A stretch of 32,101 nucleotides of DNA. Origin: Natrialba taiwanensis DSM 12281. Lineage in GTDB: Archaea > Halobacteriota > Halobacteria > Halobacteriales > Natrialbaceae. The position numbers and the translations under genes were made by a program. Under the pieces are notes generated by a model that did not search any database, was not told the DNA's origin, and saw only the letters and a program-made list of their open reading frames with translations. How positions within the stretch are numbered: position 1 is the first letter of the stretch; each line of letters starts with the position of its first letter. This document shows, one piece after another, positions 8,194 to 17,147 of this stretch. Location: contig NZ_AOIL01000050.1 of assembly GCF_000337595.1 (NCBI RefSeq), positions 15,482 through 47,582 on the forward strand, in the 5' to 3' direction.

Positions 8194-9177
8194 TTAGGTG
8201 GTATCCCAGGGTTCGGCGGTCGTTTCACCGAATAATTCGCGCATGAGCGTGACGATACTCTCGGGCGGGAACTGGCCGCGTTCGGTGACGATCGCATCGA
8301 CGTAGCGCGGCGGGGTAACGTCGAACGCGGGGTTTTCGACGCGCAAGGGCGGCATCTCGTCGGCGTTTCCATCAATCGCCGTCCGCTCGTCCGCCGAGAG
8401 CACTTCCGCCTCCTCGCGCATTTCGATTGCGACCGTCTGTCCCGTCATCGTGTCCGGATGCAGTTTGATCGTCTGGGCCGCAACCATCACGGGAACGCCG
8501 CGTTCGCGCGCGTTGACCGCCAGTCCGCTGGTGCCGATCTTGTTGATGACGCTCCCGTCCGCAGCGATGCTGTCCGCCCCGACGAGGACGTGATCCGTCT
8601 CGTCCAGATACCGACGCGCCGCGTTGTCGACGATCAGCGTCACCGGCACGCCCAACTCCCGCAACCGTTGGGCCGTGATGTGACCTTGCTTTCTGGGACG
8701 CGTTTCCTTGACGATTGCCTCGACGGCCGTTCCCGATTCGAGCGCCGCCTCGATGCACGCGAGCGCGTCCGTCGAATGGCAGTGAGTCATCACGACATCG
8801 CCGTCACGCAATCGATTCGCACCGATCTCCCCCAGTTTGGACTGGGCCTGCTCGAGTTCAGCGCGGAACGTCTCGGCGGCGTCGATGGTCGACGATTGCA
8901 GCGCCGAGACGGTTTCGCCCTCCGTTCCGCGGAGCACATAGCGGAGTGCGTTCGGCAGACTGACCGCCGTCGGACGCGTCTCGTAGAGTTCACGTGCACT
9001 GGCCCGCAGATCGCGTTCGAACGCCGCCGGGGTCGCCGCGTCGGAGCGTTCCGCCTGCGTCGCAAGTGCCGCTGCGGCCGCGTCCGCGATCGTCGCCGCC
9101 CCGCGAATCTGCATGGCTGCGATGTCGTCGGCGGTCGCCGTGACGGCTGGATCGACGACAGGCTGGTCCGATCCCAT
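8194..9177 (-). CDS. Ribose-1,5-bisphosphate isomerase
   Basis: This cytosolic enzyme of the eIF2B-alpha/MtnA fold converts ribose 1,5-bisphosphate to ribulose 1,5-bisphosphate. The 327-residue protein starts with a helical region containing the phosphate-binding [12 protein letters not shown] segment (24-35). It carries the two catalytic residues known for the Thermococcus enzyme at the same numbers: C133 in VMTHCHS and D202 in VGADSI. These separate it from regulatory eIF2B subunits. The [10 protein letters not shown] motif (211-220) is also present. The reverse-strand TTACTTTTGA element (9201-9210) lies about 28 bases before the ATG and diverges from the deoC promoter. Ribulose 1,5-bisphosphate would go either to a type III RuBisCO or, in haloarchaea, to a phosphatase and aldolase; none of these is in the window. 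Confidence 0.93.
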   Translation of the reverse strand: MGSDQPVVDPAVTATADDIAAMQIRGAATIADAAAAALATQAERSDAATPAAFERDLRASARELYETRPTAVSLPNALRYVLRGTEGETVSALQSSTIDAAETFRAELEQAQSKLGEIGANRLRDGDVVMTHCHSTDALACIEAALESGTAVEAIVKETRPRKQGHITAQRLRELGVPVTLIVDNAARRYLDETDHVLVGADSIAADGSVINKIGTSGLAVNARERGVPVMVAAQTIKLHPDTMTGQTVAIEMREEAEVLSADERTAIDGNADEMPPLRVENPAFDVTPPRYVDAIVTERGQFPPESIVTLMRELFGETTAEPWDTT

Positions 9178-9200
9178 GCCACCTGGTTACACGCCCCAGG

Positions 9201-9225
9201 TCAAAAGTAATCGGGCGGGTTTTTG
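9201..9225. promoter_or_regulatory. Back-to-back promoters of the isomerase gene and deoC
   Basis: Within the 71-bp spacer, the minus-strand CTTTTGA (9201-9210) serves the isomerase gene. The plus-strand GTTTTTG (9219-9225) lies 24-30 bases before the deoC ATG. The second element forms the loop of a CGGGC/GCCCG inverted repeat. Confidence 0.5.
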
Positions 9226-9248
9226 CCCGTCCGCCGAGTCGGTCCGCT

Positions 9249-9908
9249 ATGGCCACGGAACTCACTCGCAGTGAACTCGCGCCGCTGATCGATCACACGG
9301 TGCTCGGGCCCGAAACGACGCCCGCCGACGTCGAAACCGTCCTCGCAGCGGCCGGTGATCACGGCATGAACGCCTGTATTCCACCCTACGCCGTCGCCGA
9401 GGCCGTCGAGTTCGAGTACGCCCCCGACGTGACCATCGCGACGGTCGTCGGCTTTCCCCACGGCCAGCACGACCACGAGGTCAAACGCCGCGAGGGCGTG
9501 GCGGCCTGGCAGGCCGGCGCGGACGAACTCGACGTCGTCATCAACGTCGGCCGCCTGAAGGCCGGCGAGGACGACGCCGTTCGCGCCGAACTGGCTGAAC
9601 TCGTCGCTGCGGTACCGGTTCCGGTCAAGGTGATCATCGAGACGGCGCTGCTCACCGATGAAGAGAAGCGTCGGGCCTGCGAGGCTGCCGTCGCGGCGGA
9701 CGCGGCGATGGTCAAGACGTCGACCGGGTTCGCCGATGGCGGGGCGACCGTCGAGGACGTCGAGTTGATGAGCGAGTACCTCCCCGTCAAGGCGAGCGGC
9801 GGTATCGGCAGCTACGACGAGGCGATGGCGATGATCGAGGCTGGCGCGGAGCGGATCGGAGCCTCGAGTGGCGTCGAGATTCTAAACGGCGCGCCGGAAG
9901 CGGAGTAG
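9249..9908 (+). CDS. deoC: Deoxyribose-phosphate aldolase
   Basis: This class I aldolase splits 2-deoxyribose 5-phosphate into acetaldehyde and glyceraldehyde 3-phosphate, the last step of deoxynucleoside catabolism. The 219-residue TIM barrel shows [12 protein letters not shown] near the start, D95 ([13 protein letters not shown]), K127 ([10 protein letters not shown]) and the Schiff-base lysine K156 in VKTSTGF. It ends with the phosphate-binding [12 protein letters not shown] and GASSG segments. It is transcribed away from the isomerase gene from its own promoter. With the nearby phosphorylase it completes a plausible deoxyribose branch, although a phosphopentomutase is not seen here. Confidence 0.96.
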   Translation: MATELTRSELAPLIDHTVLGPETTPADVETVLAAAGDHGMNACIPPYAVAEAVEFEYAPDVTIATVVGFPHGQHDHEVKRREGVAAWQAGADELDVVINVGRLKAGEDDAVRAELAELVAAVPVPVKVIIETALLTDEEKRRACEAAVAADAAMVKTSTGFADGGATVEDVELMSEYLPVKASGGIGSYDEAMAMIEAGAERIGASSGVEILNGAPEAE

Positions 9909-10062
9909 TGCAGTCGATGGAGCAGCGTTCGGTTTCGATGGGCGGCATGAATTCTGGTCGGTGAGCAGGCGGGAAAGTGGCGAGCGATCGTCGTGGTTTC
10001 GCCCCTATAGTGACAAATCCTTTGTGAATCTCGCTGAAACGAATTTCGTGGCCGTTTCTGCT

Positions 10063-10077
10063 TTTCGGAACCCGAAA
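10063..10077. terminator. Short perfect hairpin between deoC and the potassium channel gene
   Basis: TTTCGG, loop AAC, CCGAAA forms a six-pair stem flanked by T or A residues. It sits about 50 bp past the 3' end of the channel gene and 155 bp past deoC. It may be a termination or processing signal for either converging transcript, but there is no long T tract. Confidence 0.3.
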
Positions 10078-10127
10078 CCGATACCGCGCTACGCTCTCAG
10101 CACTGCGTCCGAGCGAGTTCGAGACTG

Positions 10128-11309
10128 CTATTCCGTCTCGAGCAGCCGCGACACCACCGGCGACTCGTCCGACCCGAGCGCCGAGCGGACCAGCAAGTGA
10201 CCGCCGAGTTCAGTCAGGTTGATGACGTCGTCGGCACCGGCGCGCTCGAGTTTCGGCGTGTTCTCGCGGTCGGTGGCGGCAGCGACGATGCGAATGTCCG
10301 GTCGGAGTTCGCGTGCGGTGAGGACCGCCAGGGCGTCTCGAGCGTCGTCGTTCGTCGCGACGAGAATCGCGCGCGCATCTTCTATTTTCGCCCGCTGGAG
10401 CGGCTCTTCGTCGCTCGGGTTCGCATCGAGAACGCGAATGTCGCGGTCCGTGAGCGAACCAGTCACTGATTCGTTTTCGGTGACGATGAGAAACTGTTCG
10501 CCCGTCGCGTCGAGTTCAGTCACGATCGGTTCGGTCAGGTCCCCGTAGCCGAGGACGAGGACGTGGTCGTCTAGGAGTTCGAGTTCTGAGTCGGTCATCA
10601 TTCCGAGTGTCTTCGAGATGCGGTCCTGTATCGCGGGCCCGACGAGCGCCCCGATGGCGATACCGAAACTGGCGACGCCGAGGACGACGACGGACATGGT
10701 AAACAGCTGCGCCTCCGCGGTTTCGGGTCCGATGTCTCCGTAGCCGACGGTGCTCGAGGTGATCAGCGTGAAGTAGAAGGCGTCGAGCAGGTGTTCGATG
10801 CCGTCGAAGTCGTCTCGGAGCGCGTACGCGCCGAAGGTACCGTAGGCCTGGACGCCGACGAGCGCGCCGCCCGCGGCGAGTTGCGTCGTCGTCAGCGAGA
10901 GCGATCGATCGAAGCGCTTGTAGGTGAGAAGGAGCGTCGGCATCGAGACCAGCGACAGCACGACGAGCGGAAGCGAGTACTGACTCGCCTGGAGCAGCCC
11001 CTGGATCGCCGTCAACGGTAACAACAGCAGCGTTGCCCACCAGCCGACGCGCAAGCCGCGCCTGAGCGCGAGCGCGCTGGCGACCATGAGAAACCCGGTG
11101 AGTGCACCGGTGAACCCGACGGCTTCCTGGACGGCGAGCGGTACGTGCGGTGCGATAGGACCGAAATCGGCCGCCTCCTGATCGATTCTGAGAATGCCGG
11201 TGGCGACTGAGAGCAACGCGACGACCAGCGCGAGAACGACGGCTGCGCGCGTCGTCACGATCCAACGCCAGTTCTCCGGTACCTGCTCCGTCACCCGCTC
11301 GCCGACCAT
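10128..11309 (-). CDS. Potassium channel with RCK (NAD-binding) domain
   Basis: This 393-residue protein starts with five hydrophobic helices (about 18-160). A pore loop follows with the potassium selectivity filter TVGYGD (187-192) after FYFTLITSS, then an inner helix (203-224). The cytosolic part is an RCK/TrkA-N Rossmann domain beginning HVLVLGYGDLTEPIV (249-263). The gating ligand could be a nucleotide or an ion. Such channels let haloarchaea move the molar potassium they keep in the cytosol. I chose the ATG at 11309 because the longer frame to 11447 encodes a Cys/Arg-rich stretch unlike this family, and ACGCTTAACTACG lies about 27 bases upstream. The gene diverges from the SAMP1 gene. 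Confidence 0.88.
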   Translation of the reverse strand: MVGERVTEQVPENWRWIVTTRAAVVLALVVALLSVATGILRIDQEAADFGPIAPHVPLAVQEAVGFTGALTGFLMVASALALRRGLRVGWWATLLLLPLTAIQGLLQASQYSLPLVVLSLVSMPTLLLTYKRFDRSLSLTTTQLAAGGALVGVQAYGTFGAYALRDDFDGIEHLLDAFYFTLITSSTVGYGDIGPETAEAQLFTMSVVVLGVASFGIAIGALVGPAIQDRISKTLGMMTDSELELLDDHVLVLGYGDLTEPIVTELDATGEQFLIVTENESVTGSLTDRDIRVLDANPSDEEPLQRAKIEDARAILVATNDDARDALAVLTARELRPDIRIVAAATDRENTPKLERAGADDVINLTELGGHLLVRSALGSDESPVVSRLLETE

Positions 11310-11449
11310 ACATACCGTTTCCAGTCCGGGCGTAGTTAAGCGTCTCCGTCGATCCAGACCCACATCGCAAGCGCCACAGCGCTCCGACCAGCATCGGCAC
11401 CCACCTTCGGAGCGGTAGCTACTTGCCTCCGGCACCGATACCGCCACCT

Positions 11450-11734
11450 ATGCCAACGGAGTGGAAACTGTTCGCGGACCTCGCCGAACGCGCCGGCGAC
11501 AAACACGTCACCGTCGAGGCCACCGCCGGCGACACCGTCGGCGACGCCCTCGATGAACTCGTCGCCAACCGCCCCGCCGTCGGCGAGCGCGTCCTCACCG
11601 ATGACGGCGATCTCCGATCCCAGATCAACGTCTTGCGAAACGGAACCAACGTCCTCGTCGAAGAAAACGGACTCGCAACCGAACTCGAAGCCGACGACGA
11701 GTTGGCGCTGTTTCCGCCGGTCAGCGGCGGGTAA
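11450..11734 (+). CDS. samp1: SAMP1-type ubiquitin-like small archaeal modifier protein
   Basis: This 94-residue beta-grasp protein is related to MoaD/ThiS and closely follows Haloferax SAMP1: EWKLFADLAE at the start, a central INVLRNG, and the ending DDELALFPPVSGG. The C-terminal Gly-Gly is adenylated by the E1-like enzyme UbaA and then joined to lysines of target proteins (sampylation), or carries sulfur for molybdopterin synthesis. The frame is open to 11423, but that adds a proline-rich stretch. The ATG at 11450 has GCTACTTGCC about 28 bases upstream and leaves the usual N-terminus. No UbaA, MoaE or desampylase gene is in the window. Confidence 0.94.
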   Translation: MPTEWKLFADLAERAGDKHVTVEATAGDTVGDALDELVANRPAVGERVLTDDGDLRSQINVLRNGTNVLVEENGLATELEADDELALFPPVSGG

Positions 11735-11750
11735 CACTGTCCTGCGATCC

Positions 11751-12680
11751 CTATTCGCCGTCACCGAGTGCAACGCTGAGGACGAAGTCCGGTTCCTCGG
11801 CGATGCTGACACCGGCATACGAGGCGTCGCTAACCACGGCCGTCGTCTCGGGGATCAGCACTCGAGCTCGGTCCGCGTCGAGGGCGGCGGCGTCGCGGGA
11901 GAGTGCGGCGAGCAGCGAGCGGGCCGCGTCGATGTCGTCCCAGGCACTGACGCCGTATTCGGCCCACGTTTCGGTCTCGCCGTCGTCGTTCTCCCGCTCG
12001 TAGCTTCGGACCCGATAGGCCGCTCCCACCCCGTTTCCGTCGCGCTCGACCGAGAAGACGGCAGTGTCATCGTCACGATCGTCCGCGAACGCCAAGAAAT
12101 CCTCGCGCGTGAGTTCGCGCATGGCCCACGTCTCCTCCGGCGCAAGTCCCAGACCCCGCAGGTGTTCGTGGGCGTCGCTGTGCGTCCAGTAGCGCCACGC
12201 TGCGGCGGGATCGTTCGAGACCGGATCCGGTCCCGACGCGTTCGGGTCCGGTTTCGGATGTGCCATCCTGAACTCGGTCGTCGGCTCGAAGCCGCTCGTT
12301 CGCGCCGCGCCGAGCGAGGCGGCGTTCCACGAGAAGATCATGATCCGTCCGACGGTCGCGCCCTGCTCGCGGGCCCACTCGAAGCAGGCGTCGTTGAGCC
12401 GGCCGCTCAGTCCCTGCCGCTGGTAGTCGGGGTTGACACGCATGCCCTGAAACCAGGCTTCGTCGGGCGATACCAGGACGGCCTGGACGATTCCAGCGAT
12501 GGCGTCGCCGGCGTCGGCAACGAACGTCTTCTTGTGGCTCTCGTCCTCGTCTTCGAGCCAGTCGTGGTAGATCTCCGGAATGTAGTCGCCGCCGCGATCC
12601 TGCCAGAGCGTCTCGGTGAAGGCCGCGACACCCTCGTAGTCGTCGTGTGTCGCTCGCCGTATCTCGATTCCAACAGCCAT
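11751..12680 (-). CDS. GNAT family N-acetyltransferase with C-terminal extension
   Basis: This 309-residue protein has an N-terminal GNAT domain (about 5-140) with the acetyl-CoA-binding motif MRVNPDYQRQGLSGRL (80-95) and the usual beta strands before it. A second region of about 150 residues is degenerate and may be a second GNAT-like fold. The acceptor is unknown. The start at 12680 (MAVGIEIRRATHDDY) lies 5 bp after the gatD stop, so the two form an operon. The longer open frame overlapping gatD is an artefact. Co-transcription with gatD does not establish a functional link. Confidence 0.85.
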   Translation of the reverse strand: MAVGIEIRRATHDDYEGVAAFTETLWQDRGGDYIPEIYHDWLEDEDESHKKTFVADAGDAIAGIVQAVLVSPDEAWFQGMRVNPDYQRQGLSGRLNDACFEWAREQGATVGRIMIFSWNAASLGAARTSGFEPTTEFRMAHPKPDPNASGPDPVSNDPAAAWRYWTHSDAHEHLRGLGLAPEETWAMRELTREDFLAFADDRDDDTAVFSVERDGNGVGAAYRVRSYERENDDGETETWAEYGVSAWDDIDAARSLLAALSRDAAALDADRARVLIPETTAVVSDASYAGVSIAEEPDFVLSVALGDGE

Positions 12681-12685
12681 TGTGA

Positions 12686-13948
12686 TCACTCCCAGGGAAC
12701 CGACCGCTCCTGTAGTTCGCCGGCCAGCGAGGTCTGCATCGCCTCTTCGGCAGATGCTTCGTTCGCAAGCGCCCACATCAGTTTGACCTTCGCCGTGCCG
12801 GGAAGGGTGTCGCCGGCTTCGATCACGCCGGCGTCGAGGAGGTCGCGGCCGGTATCGTAGACCCGATCGCAGACCCGTCCCCCGAGACACTGACTGGTCA
12901 TGACGACCGTCGTCCCGTCGTCGATGAGTTCCTCGATTCGCGGGATGAGGTCGGTGTGAACGTGTCCGAGGCCGGTACCCTCGATAACCAGTCCCCCCGC
13001 ACCCTCGACGACATCGAGGAAGGTGGGGTCCATCCCCGGCGTGAACTTGAGCAGTTCCACGTCGTTCTCGAGTTCAGCGGTGAGTTCGAGTTCCGCCTCG
13101 CCGCGTTCCTGGTGGTCGCGGCGGAACGTCACTTCTTCGGCATCGTAGTCGACGGTGCCGAGCGGTTCCGCGCCGATCGTCTCGAAGGCGTCGCGACGGG
13201 AGGTGTGGTTTTTCCGGACGCGGGTCCCGCGGTGGAGGGCGCAGGTGTCGTCGGATTCGGAGGCGTGCATGCAGACGAGCACCTCCGCGCAGTCGCTCTT
13301 TGCGGCTTCGACGGCCGAGACGGCGTTCATCACGTTGTCCGAGGACGGCCGGTCGGCGGAGCGCTGGCTGCCCGTGAAGACGATTGGGACAGGCGTCTCG
13401 AGCATGAACGCGAGCGCTGAGGCAGAGTACTGCATCGTGTCGGTGCCGTGCATGACGACGACGCCGTCCGCGCCGGCCTCGATTTCCTCGAACACCGCCT
13501 GCGCGAGTTCTTGCCAGATCGGCGGCTCCATGTTCTCCGAGAGGATATTCGCGACGACGCGCCCGCGGTAGTTCGCGCGGCCGGCGAGGTCGGGAACGGC
13601 ACGCAACACGTCCTCGGCGTCGAACTGAGCCGTCACCGCCCCGGTACGGTAGTCGACCGTCGAGGCGATGGTCCCGCCGGTCGAGATCAGCGAGATGGTC
13701 GGCAGGTCGTCGTTGAACTCGATTTCGGAGTCCGCACCGGCGTTCTCGTCTTCGTCTTCGGTATCGCTCCCGTCGATCTCGTAGACGTCTTCGTCGAGGA
13801 CCTCGATGTCGGCGTCGTCCCGATCGATGCCGACGTTGTAGCCGCCGTCGAGTTTCACCACGAGGTTGTCGTCCGTGCTGGAGGGGAGCAACACGCCTTC
13901 GTACGTGCGATCCGCGCGGTCGACGCGAACGCGATCGCCTGGATTCAT
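12686..13948 (-). CDS. gatD: Glu-tRNA(Gln) amidotransferase subunit D
   Basis: With GatE, GatD converts Glu-tRNA(Gln) to Gln-tRNA(Gln) in archaea. This subunit is the asparaginase-like ammonia producer. The 420-residue protein has an N-terminal beta domain (1-55), an acidic linker (about 56-80), then an asparaginase I core with the first catalytic threonine in STGGTIAS (90-97, T93) and HGTDT (167-171, T169 and D170). The end has the family's VVMTSQCLGGRV block. The start MNPGDRVRVDRADRTYEG (13948) is typical of GatD, and the longer frame to 14041 adds a non-homologous basic stretch. gatE is not in the window, so the two subunit genes are unlinked or lie outside it. Confidence 0.95.
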   Translation of the reverse strand: MNPGDRVRVDRADRTYEGVLLPSSTDDNLVVKLDGGYNVGIDRDDADIEVLDEDVYEIDGSDTEDEDENAGADSEIEFNDDLPTISLISTGGTIASTVDYRTGAVTAQFDAEDVLRAVPDLAGRANYRGRVVANILSENMEPPIWQELAQAVFEEIEAGADGVVVMHGTDTMQYSASALAFMLETPVPIVFTGSQRSADRPSSDNVMNAVSAVEAAKSDCAEVLVCMHASESDDTCALHRGTRVRKNHTSRRDAFETIGAEPLGTVDYDAEEVTFRRDHQERGEAELELTAELENDVELLKFTPGMDPTFLDVVEGAGGLVIEGTGLGHVHTDLIPRIEELIDDGTTVVMTSQCLGGRVCDRVYDTGRDLLDAGVIEAGDTLPGTAKVKLMWALANEASAEEAMQTSLAGELQERSVPWE

Positions 13949-14027
13949 GCGAAAGCGTTGCGCGTCGGCGGACTTGAAGGCACGCTTTCGATTCCGGCCG
14001 TGGCACAAAGCTGGGTGGGCTAGCAAG

Positions 14028-14246
14028 TCAGGCGATTCCAACGACGACGAGGCCGATGCCGGTTAGCAGGAGTACGGCGGCGATCAGCGCCGTCAGTAGC
14101 CGTACCGTCGCAAGCGCATCGTCGGTGAGGTCGAGTCGGGGATAGAAGTGACGGGCTGCGGAGAGCACTCCCACCCCGATCGCGATCGCAACGATCCCGA
14201 AAGCAACCAGATCGACGTTCACACTGCACTCTAGCAGCCGAGTCAT
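14028..14246 (-). CDS. Small two-helix membrane protein, function unknown
   Basis: This 72-residue protein starts MTRLLECSVNVDLVAFG. It has two hydrophobic helices (about 13-31 and 50-70), with a short charged loop (RHFYPRLDLTDD) between them. I know no function. An alternative ATG lies at 14267 and a GTG at the VNVD position. CGCTTTGGC about 25 bases upstream of 14246 supports the chosen start. It is in the same direction as gatD but separated by 79 bp. Confidence 0.6.
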   Translation of the reverse strand: MTRLLECSVNVDLVAFGIVAIAIGVGVLSAARHFYPRLDLTDDALATVRLLTALIAAVLLLTGIGLVVVGIA

Positions 14247-14388
14247 GATAAACGTCGTTCGTGCCAAAGCGGACGGTCATCCCCCGAAACCGGATCGGAC
14301 GAGCGACTGCGCTTCCTCTCGTTCCGCTCGACGGGATAGCTGACAGCGTGGCGAAAAGACCATGGTGCCGGCCGCCCAGTCTTCGGAT

Positions 14389-15027
14389 ATGAACGATCGC
14401 TCGGACGAGGTGACCGAGCGTCGAGAGTCCCCCTCGACGGACGACCTCCTCTCAGAGACGGAGCAGTTGCTCTCAGACACCGGTTCTGGCACCAGACCGG
14501 ATACGAGTACGAGTACGAGTTCAGGAGACCGGGGACGCGAGCAGGGTGCGATCGAATCGGGCGCTACTGCTGGGCCGGTATCCGAGTCGGCTGACGAGTT
14601 CGCCCAGCCAGCCACGTCGGCCGAGCCGGCAGATAGCCGATCGGGCGGCTCTCGCCTCGCCGGACTCACGGATCGACTGTCGCCTCGCAAGTACTTCTCG
14701 CCGAAGGCGTTTCTCGCGCTGGTGTTGACAATCGGTGCGGGTCTGTTCGCCGTCGACGCGGTGCTCCCGATCGCCGGTAAGATGATCGGTATCTTCGCGA
14801 CGGCCTTTCTGGTCGGACTCATCACGTCGAAGCGGCGGTATCTGGAGCTGACCGCTGCGGGGGCCTCGGCCGGCGCGATAACGCCGTTGGCCGACCCAGT
14901 CTACGTGGCACTCGGAGCCGGCCGAACGCTCATCGCGATCGGCGTCGCAATCGGGCTGGTCGCGTCAGTTGCCGGCTACTATTTCGGTCGGGATCTCCGC
15001 GATGGTCTCTCACGAGATGTGACATAG
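14389..15027 (+). CDS. DUF456-like membrane protein with long acidic N-terminus
   Basis: This protein has 212 residues. The first 95 or so are disordered and Ser/Asp/Glu-rich, beginning MNDRSDEVTERRES and containing TDDLLSETEQLLSDT. They are followed by LSPRKYFSPKAFLALVL and three or four hydrophobic helices, including a Gly/Ala-rich segment around ITSKRRYLELTAAGASAGAI. This matches a haloarchaeal membrane family usually assigned to DUF456, with unknown role. The ATG at 14389 is preferred to 14362, because GCGAAAAGAC about 30 bases upstream is the only AT-rich element. Confidence 0.7.
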   Translation: MNDRSDEVTERRESPSTDDLLSETEQLLSDTGSGTRPDTSTSTSSGDRGREQGAIESGATAGPVSESADEFAQPATSAEPADSRSGGSRLAGLTDRLSPRKYFSPKAFLALVLTIGAGLFAVDAVLPIAGKMIGIFATAFLVGLITSKRRYLELTAAGASAGAITPLADPVYVALGAGRTLIAIGVAIGLVASVAGYYFGRDLRDGLSRDVT

Positions 15028-15135
15028 TGGCCGTTCAACCGGCCGTTGGGCCGTAACAGATCCTCTTTCCGAGCCCGTTCCGTGCCCGTAGCGTTCGGTT
15101 CTCCGAGACGAAACGATGCCCGTACGGACTGACTT

Positions 15136-15792
15136 TCAGGTCGTCGTTAGCTCCCAGCCGCGTTCGGTTCGGCGAACGAGCCCGTCGTCGGCCATCGATT
15201 CCAGCAGTTCGGCGATGATCTCGCGGGGAACATCCAGTTCGGAACGCAGTTCGCCGACGGATTTCGGCTCCGACCGGATGGTCGCCAGGAGATCGGCGTA
15301 AATACGGCTTTCCGGGCCGTCGCCGACGCTTTCGGAGATCTGATCGAGGACGTCGTAGAGTTGGCTCTGGACCCATCGCTGGGCGAGCGAGAGTTCGTTT
15401 TCGAGCTGTTCGAGCTCTTCGAGGGCCTGCAGGAGGTCACCGAGTTCGTCGAGTTCATCACAGGCGATGTCGAGCGAGAGATGCCGGCAGGTGGTGATAT
15501 CGAAGCCGTTGTTGGTCGGATAGGCGCTCTTGCTCGCGAAGCCGTAGGGAGAGACAGTGACTTCGAGGCGAACGTTGCGAGCGATATGGAAGTACTTGCG
15601 ACGTTGGTCGTCGACGCGACTCTCGACCAGTCCGGCCGACTCGAGTTTTCGGAGGTGTTCGATGACCGCCTTGGGGCTCACGCCGAGATAGTCGGAGATT
15701 TCGGTTACGTAGCAGGGTTTGCGAGCGAGAAGGCGGAGAATCCGCCTCCGGTTCTCGTTTCCCAGCAGATCCAACAAGGCGGCGGAATCCAT
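15136..15792 (-). CDS. Double winged-helix transcriptional regulator (ArsR-like)
   Basis: This 218-residue DNA-binding protein has an N-terminal ArsR-type winged helix (1-75: LLDLLGNENRRRILRLLARKPCYVTEIS, then GVSPKAVIEHLRKLESAGLVESR). A middle part follows, containing a coiled coil rich in Leu/Glu (about 120-155). A second winged helix fills the C-terminus (about 165-218: SVGELRSELDVPREIIAELLESM...DDGLVRR). C27 is the only cysteine in the first HTH, so a metal-sensing site is not evident. The ATG at 15792 opens directly onto the conserved domain and has CACGCTTTTCAGC about 28 bases upstream. Target genes are unknown. The flanking 173 bp (15793-15965) show no gene. Confidence 0.85.
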   Translation of the reverse strand: MDSAALLDLLGNENRRRILRLLARKPCYVTEISDYLGVSPKAVIEHLRKLESAGLVESRVDDQRRKYFHIARNVRLEVTVSPYGFASKSAYPTNNGFDITTCRHLSLDIACDELDELGDLLQALEELEQLENELSLAQRWVQSQLYDVLDQISESVGDGPESRIYADLLATIRSEPKSVGELRSELDVPREIIAELLESMADDGLVRRTERGWELTTT

Positions 15793-15965
15793 CGTGGGGC
15801 CGTATGGCGTCGCCGCTGAAAAGCGTGTCTGCTCGGGGAAGCCCTGACCGCGTGCGGTCATCCGGTCAGACGCCGGTCTGTCAATGCTTGATCGTATCCG
15901 ATGCCGACTACCGACAGCGATTACATCTCACTCGCTCGCGGCGTCTGGCGTGATATCCGGCAATT

Positions 15966-17147
15966 TCAGCCGTCTGCCGGCGTCTCGGTGGGTGGTGTGT
16001 CCGTGTCGCTATCGGCGTCAGTATCAGCGTTCGATGAACTCGTGTCGTCGGTGGTCGGGCCGCTAGCTGAGTCTGCGTCTGTCTCCGGCGTCGATGGTTC
16101 CGTTGCGTCGGTCGGCGGGCCGGTCCGTGCCGGCGAGCCGTTGCCCGGTGGGTCGGAGTTCTCGCCCGAATTCCCCGAGTTCTGTTCTTGAGCCGTGCCC
16201 CGATCGGACTGGTTCCCCTGCCCGGGTCCGTCGTCGGTTCCCGTCTCGTCAGTGGGCGACTCGGAGCCTGCGTTCTGTGCGGGGGTCGGAGTCAGAGTCG
16301 GATTTTGGCCGCGGGTTTGGCTCTGATTTTGGCCGTGTTCCTGGCCGCGATCCTGACCGGCTTCCTGTCCACCGTTCTCCGGGCCGATACCCGGACTGTC
16401 CGCGGCGGGCTGCTGTCCGGACGGGCCGCCAGTTCCTGCCGAGGCCGACGAGTTCGGCGGGCCGCGGTCTGCGGGCGGGCCGTTGGCGACGCCGATGCCG
16501 CCGCCCGGATGCCGGTCGACGCCGACTACCTTCTGTGCCGTCGCTGCGATGTCTGGCCCGGCGAGATCGCTCGCGTTTTGCTGGAGCGTTTCGAAGCGCT
16601 CCTCGTCGAGCCCGGCGGCGACACCTTGGGCCTTCGTCCGTTCGATCGAGCGGTTCAGCGACGCGATGGTGACCGTGAGTCTCGTCAGGCGGGCCTCGTA
16701 TGCGGCCGATGAGAGCGAGTCCTCCTGTTCACGGAGTTCCTCGCGTTCGGCCTCGAGTTCGGCGAGGCGCTGTTCGAACTCGTCGGCGCGGTCGGTGACG
16801 AGTGCGGCGCGACGCTCGGTGTCTGCGGCGTGGTACGTGGCGTCAAAGAGGCCGGTTTCGACGCTCGATTGGGCGTCTGCGCTCGTGGTTTGGAGGAAGG
16901 TTGCGACGGTCGTGTTTGTGGTTGTATTCGCCGTCTGTGTTTGCGTTTGTGCCTGTGTCTGTCCGTGTGATTGTCCCTGTACCTGCGCTTGCGCCTGTGT
17001 CTGTGTCTGTAGCCCCCCACTCGGTTCGTTCGCGCCGGCAGCCGACTGGTGGGCGGCCGGCGTTGTGAGGGCGCTCCCTGCAACCGGTGCGATCGCGAGT
17101 CCAATAACCGCTAGGAGGGCGAGACCGACGATCCGGGTGGCACTCAT
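15966..17147 (-). CDS. Secreted Gln/Thr-rich protein with coiled coil and disordered tail
   Basis: This 393-residue protein starts MSATRIVGLALLAVIGLA with a Sec-type signal peptide. A Gln-Thr/Gln-Ala dipeptide tract follows (about 50-75), then a helical region with a coiled coil (ADEFEQRLAELEAEREELREQE). The C-terminal 180 residues are low complexity, rich in Gly, Gln, Asn, Pro, Thr and Asp. It resembles the secreted haloarchaeal proteins grouped under DUF7096, but I am unsure. No C-terminal membrane anchor or PGF-type sorting motif is visible. A CTTTTTAGG element (17175-17183) lies about 30 bases upstream. An ATG at 17156 is equally possible. Confidence 0.65.
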   Translation of the reverse strand: MSATRIVGLALLAVIGLAIAPVAGSALTTPAAHQSAAGANEPSGGLQTQTQAQAQVQGQSHGQTQAQTQTQTANTTTNTTVATFLQTTSADAQSSVETGLFDATYHAADTERRAALVTDRADEFEQRLAELEAEREELREQEDSLSSAAYEARLTRLTVTIASLNRSIERTKAQGVAAGLDEERFETLQQNASDLAGPDIAATAQKVVGVDRHPGGGIGVANGPPADRGPPNSSASAGTGGPSGQQPAADSPGIGPENGGQEAGQDRGQEHGQNQSQTRGQNPTLTPTPAQNAGSESPTDETGTDDGPGQGNQSDRGTAQEQNSGNSGENSDPPGNGSPARTGPPTDATEPSTPETDADSASGPTTDDTSSSNADTDADSDTDTPPTETPADG

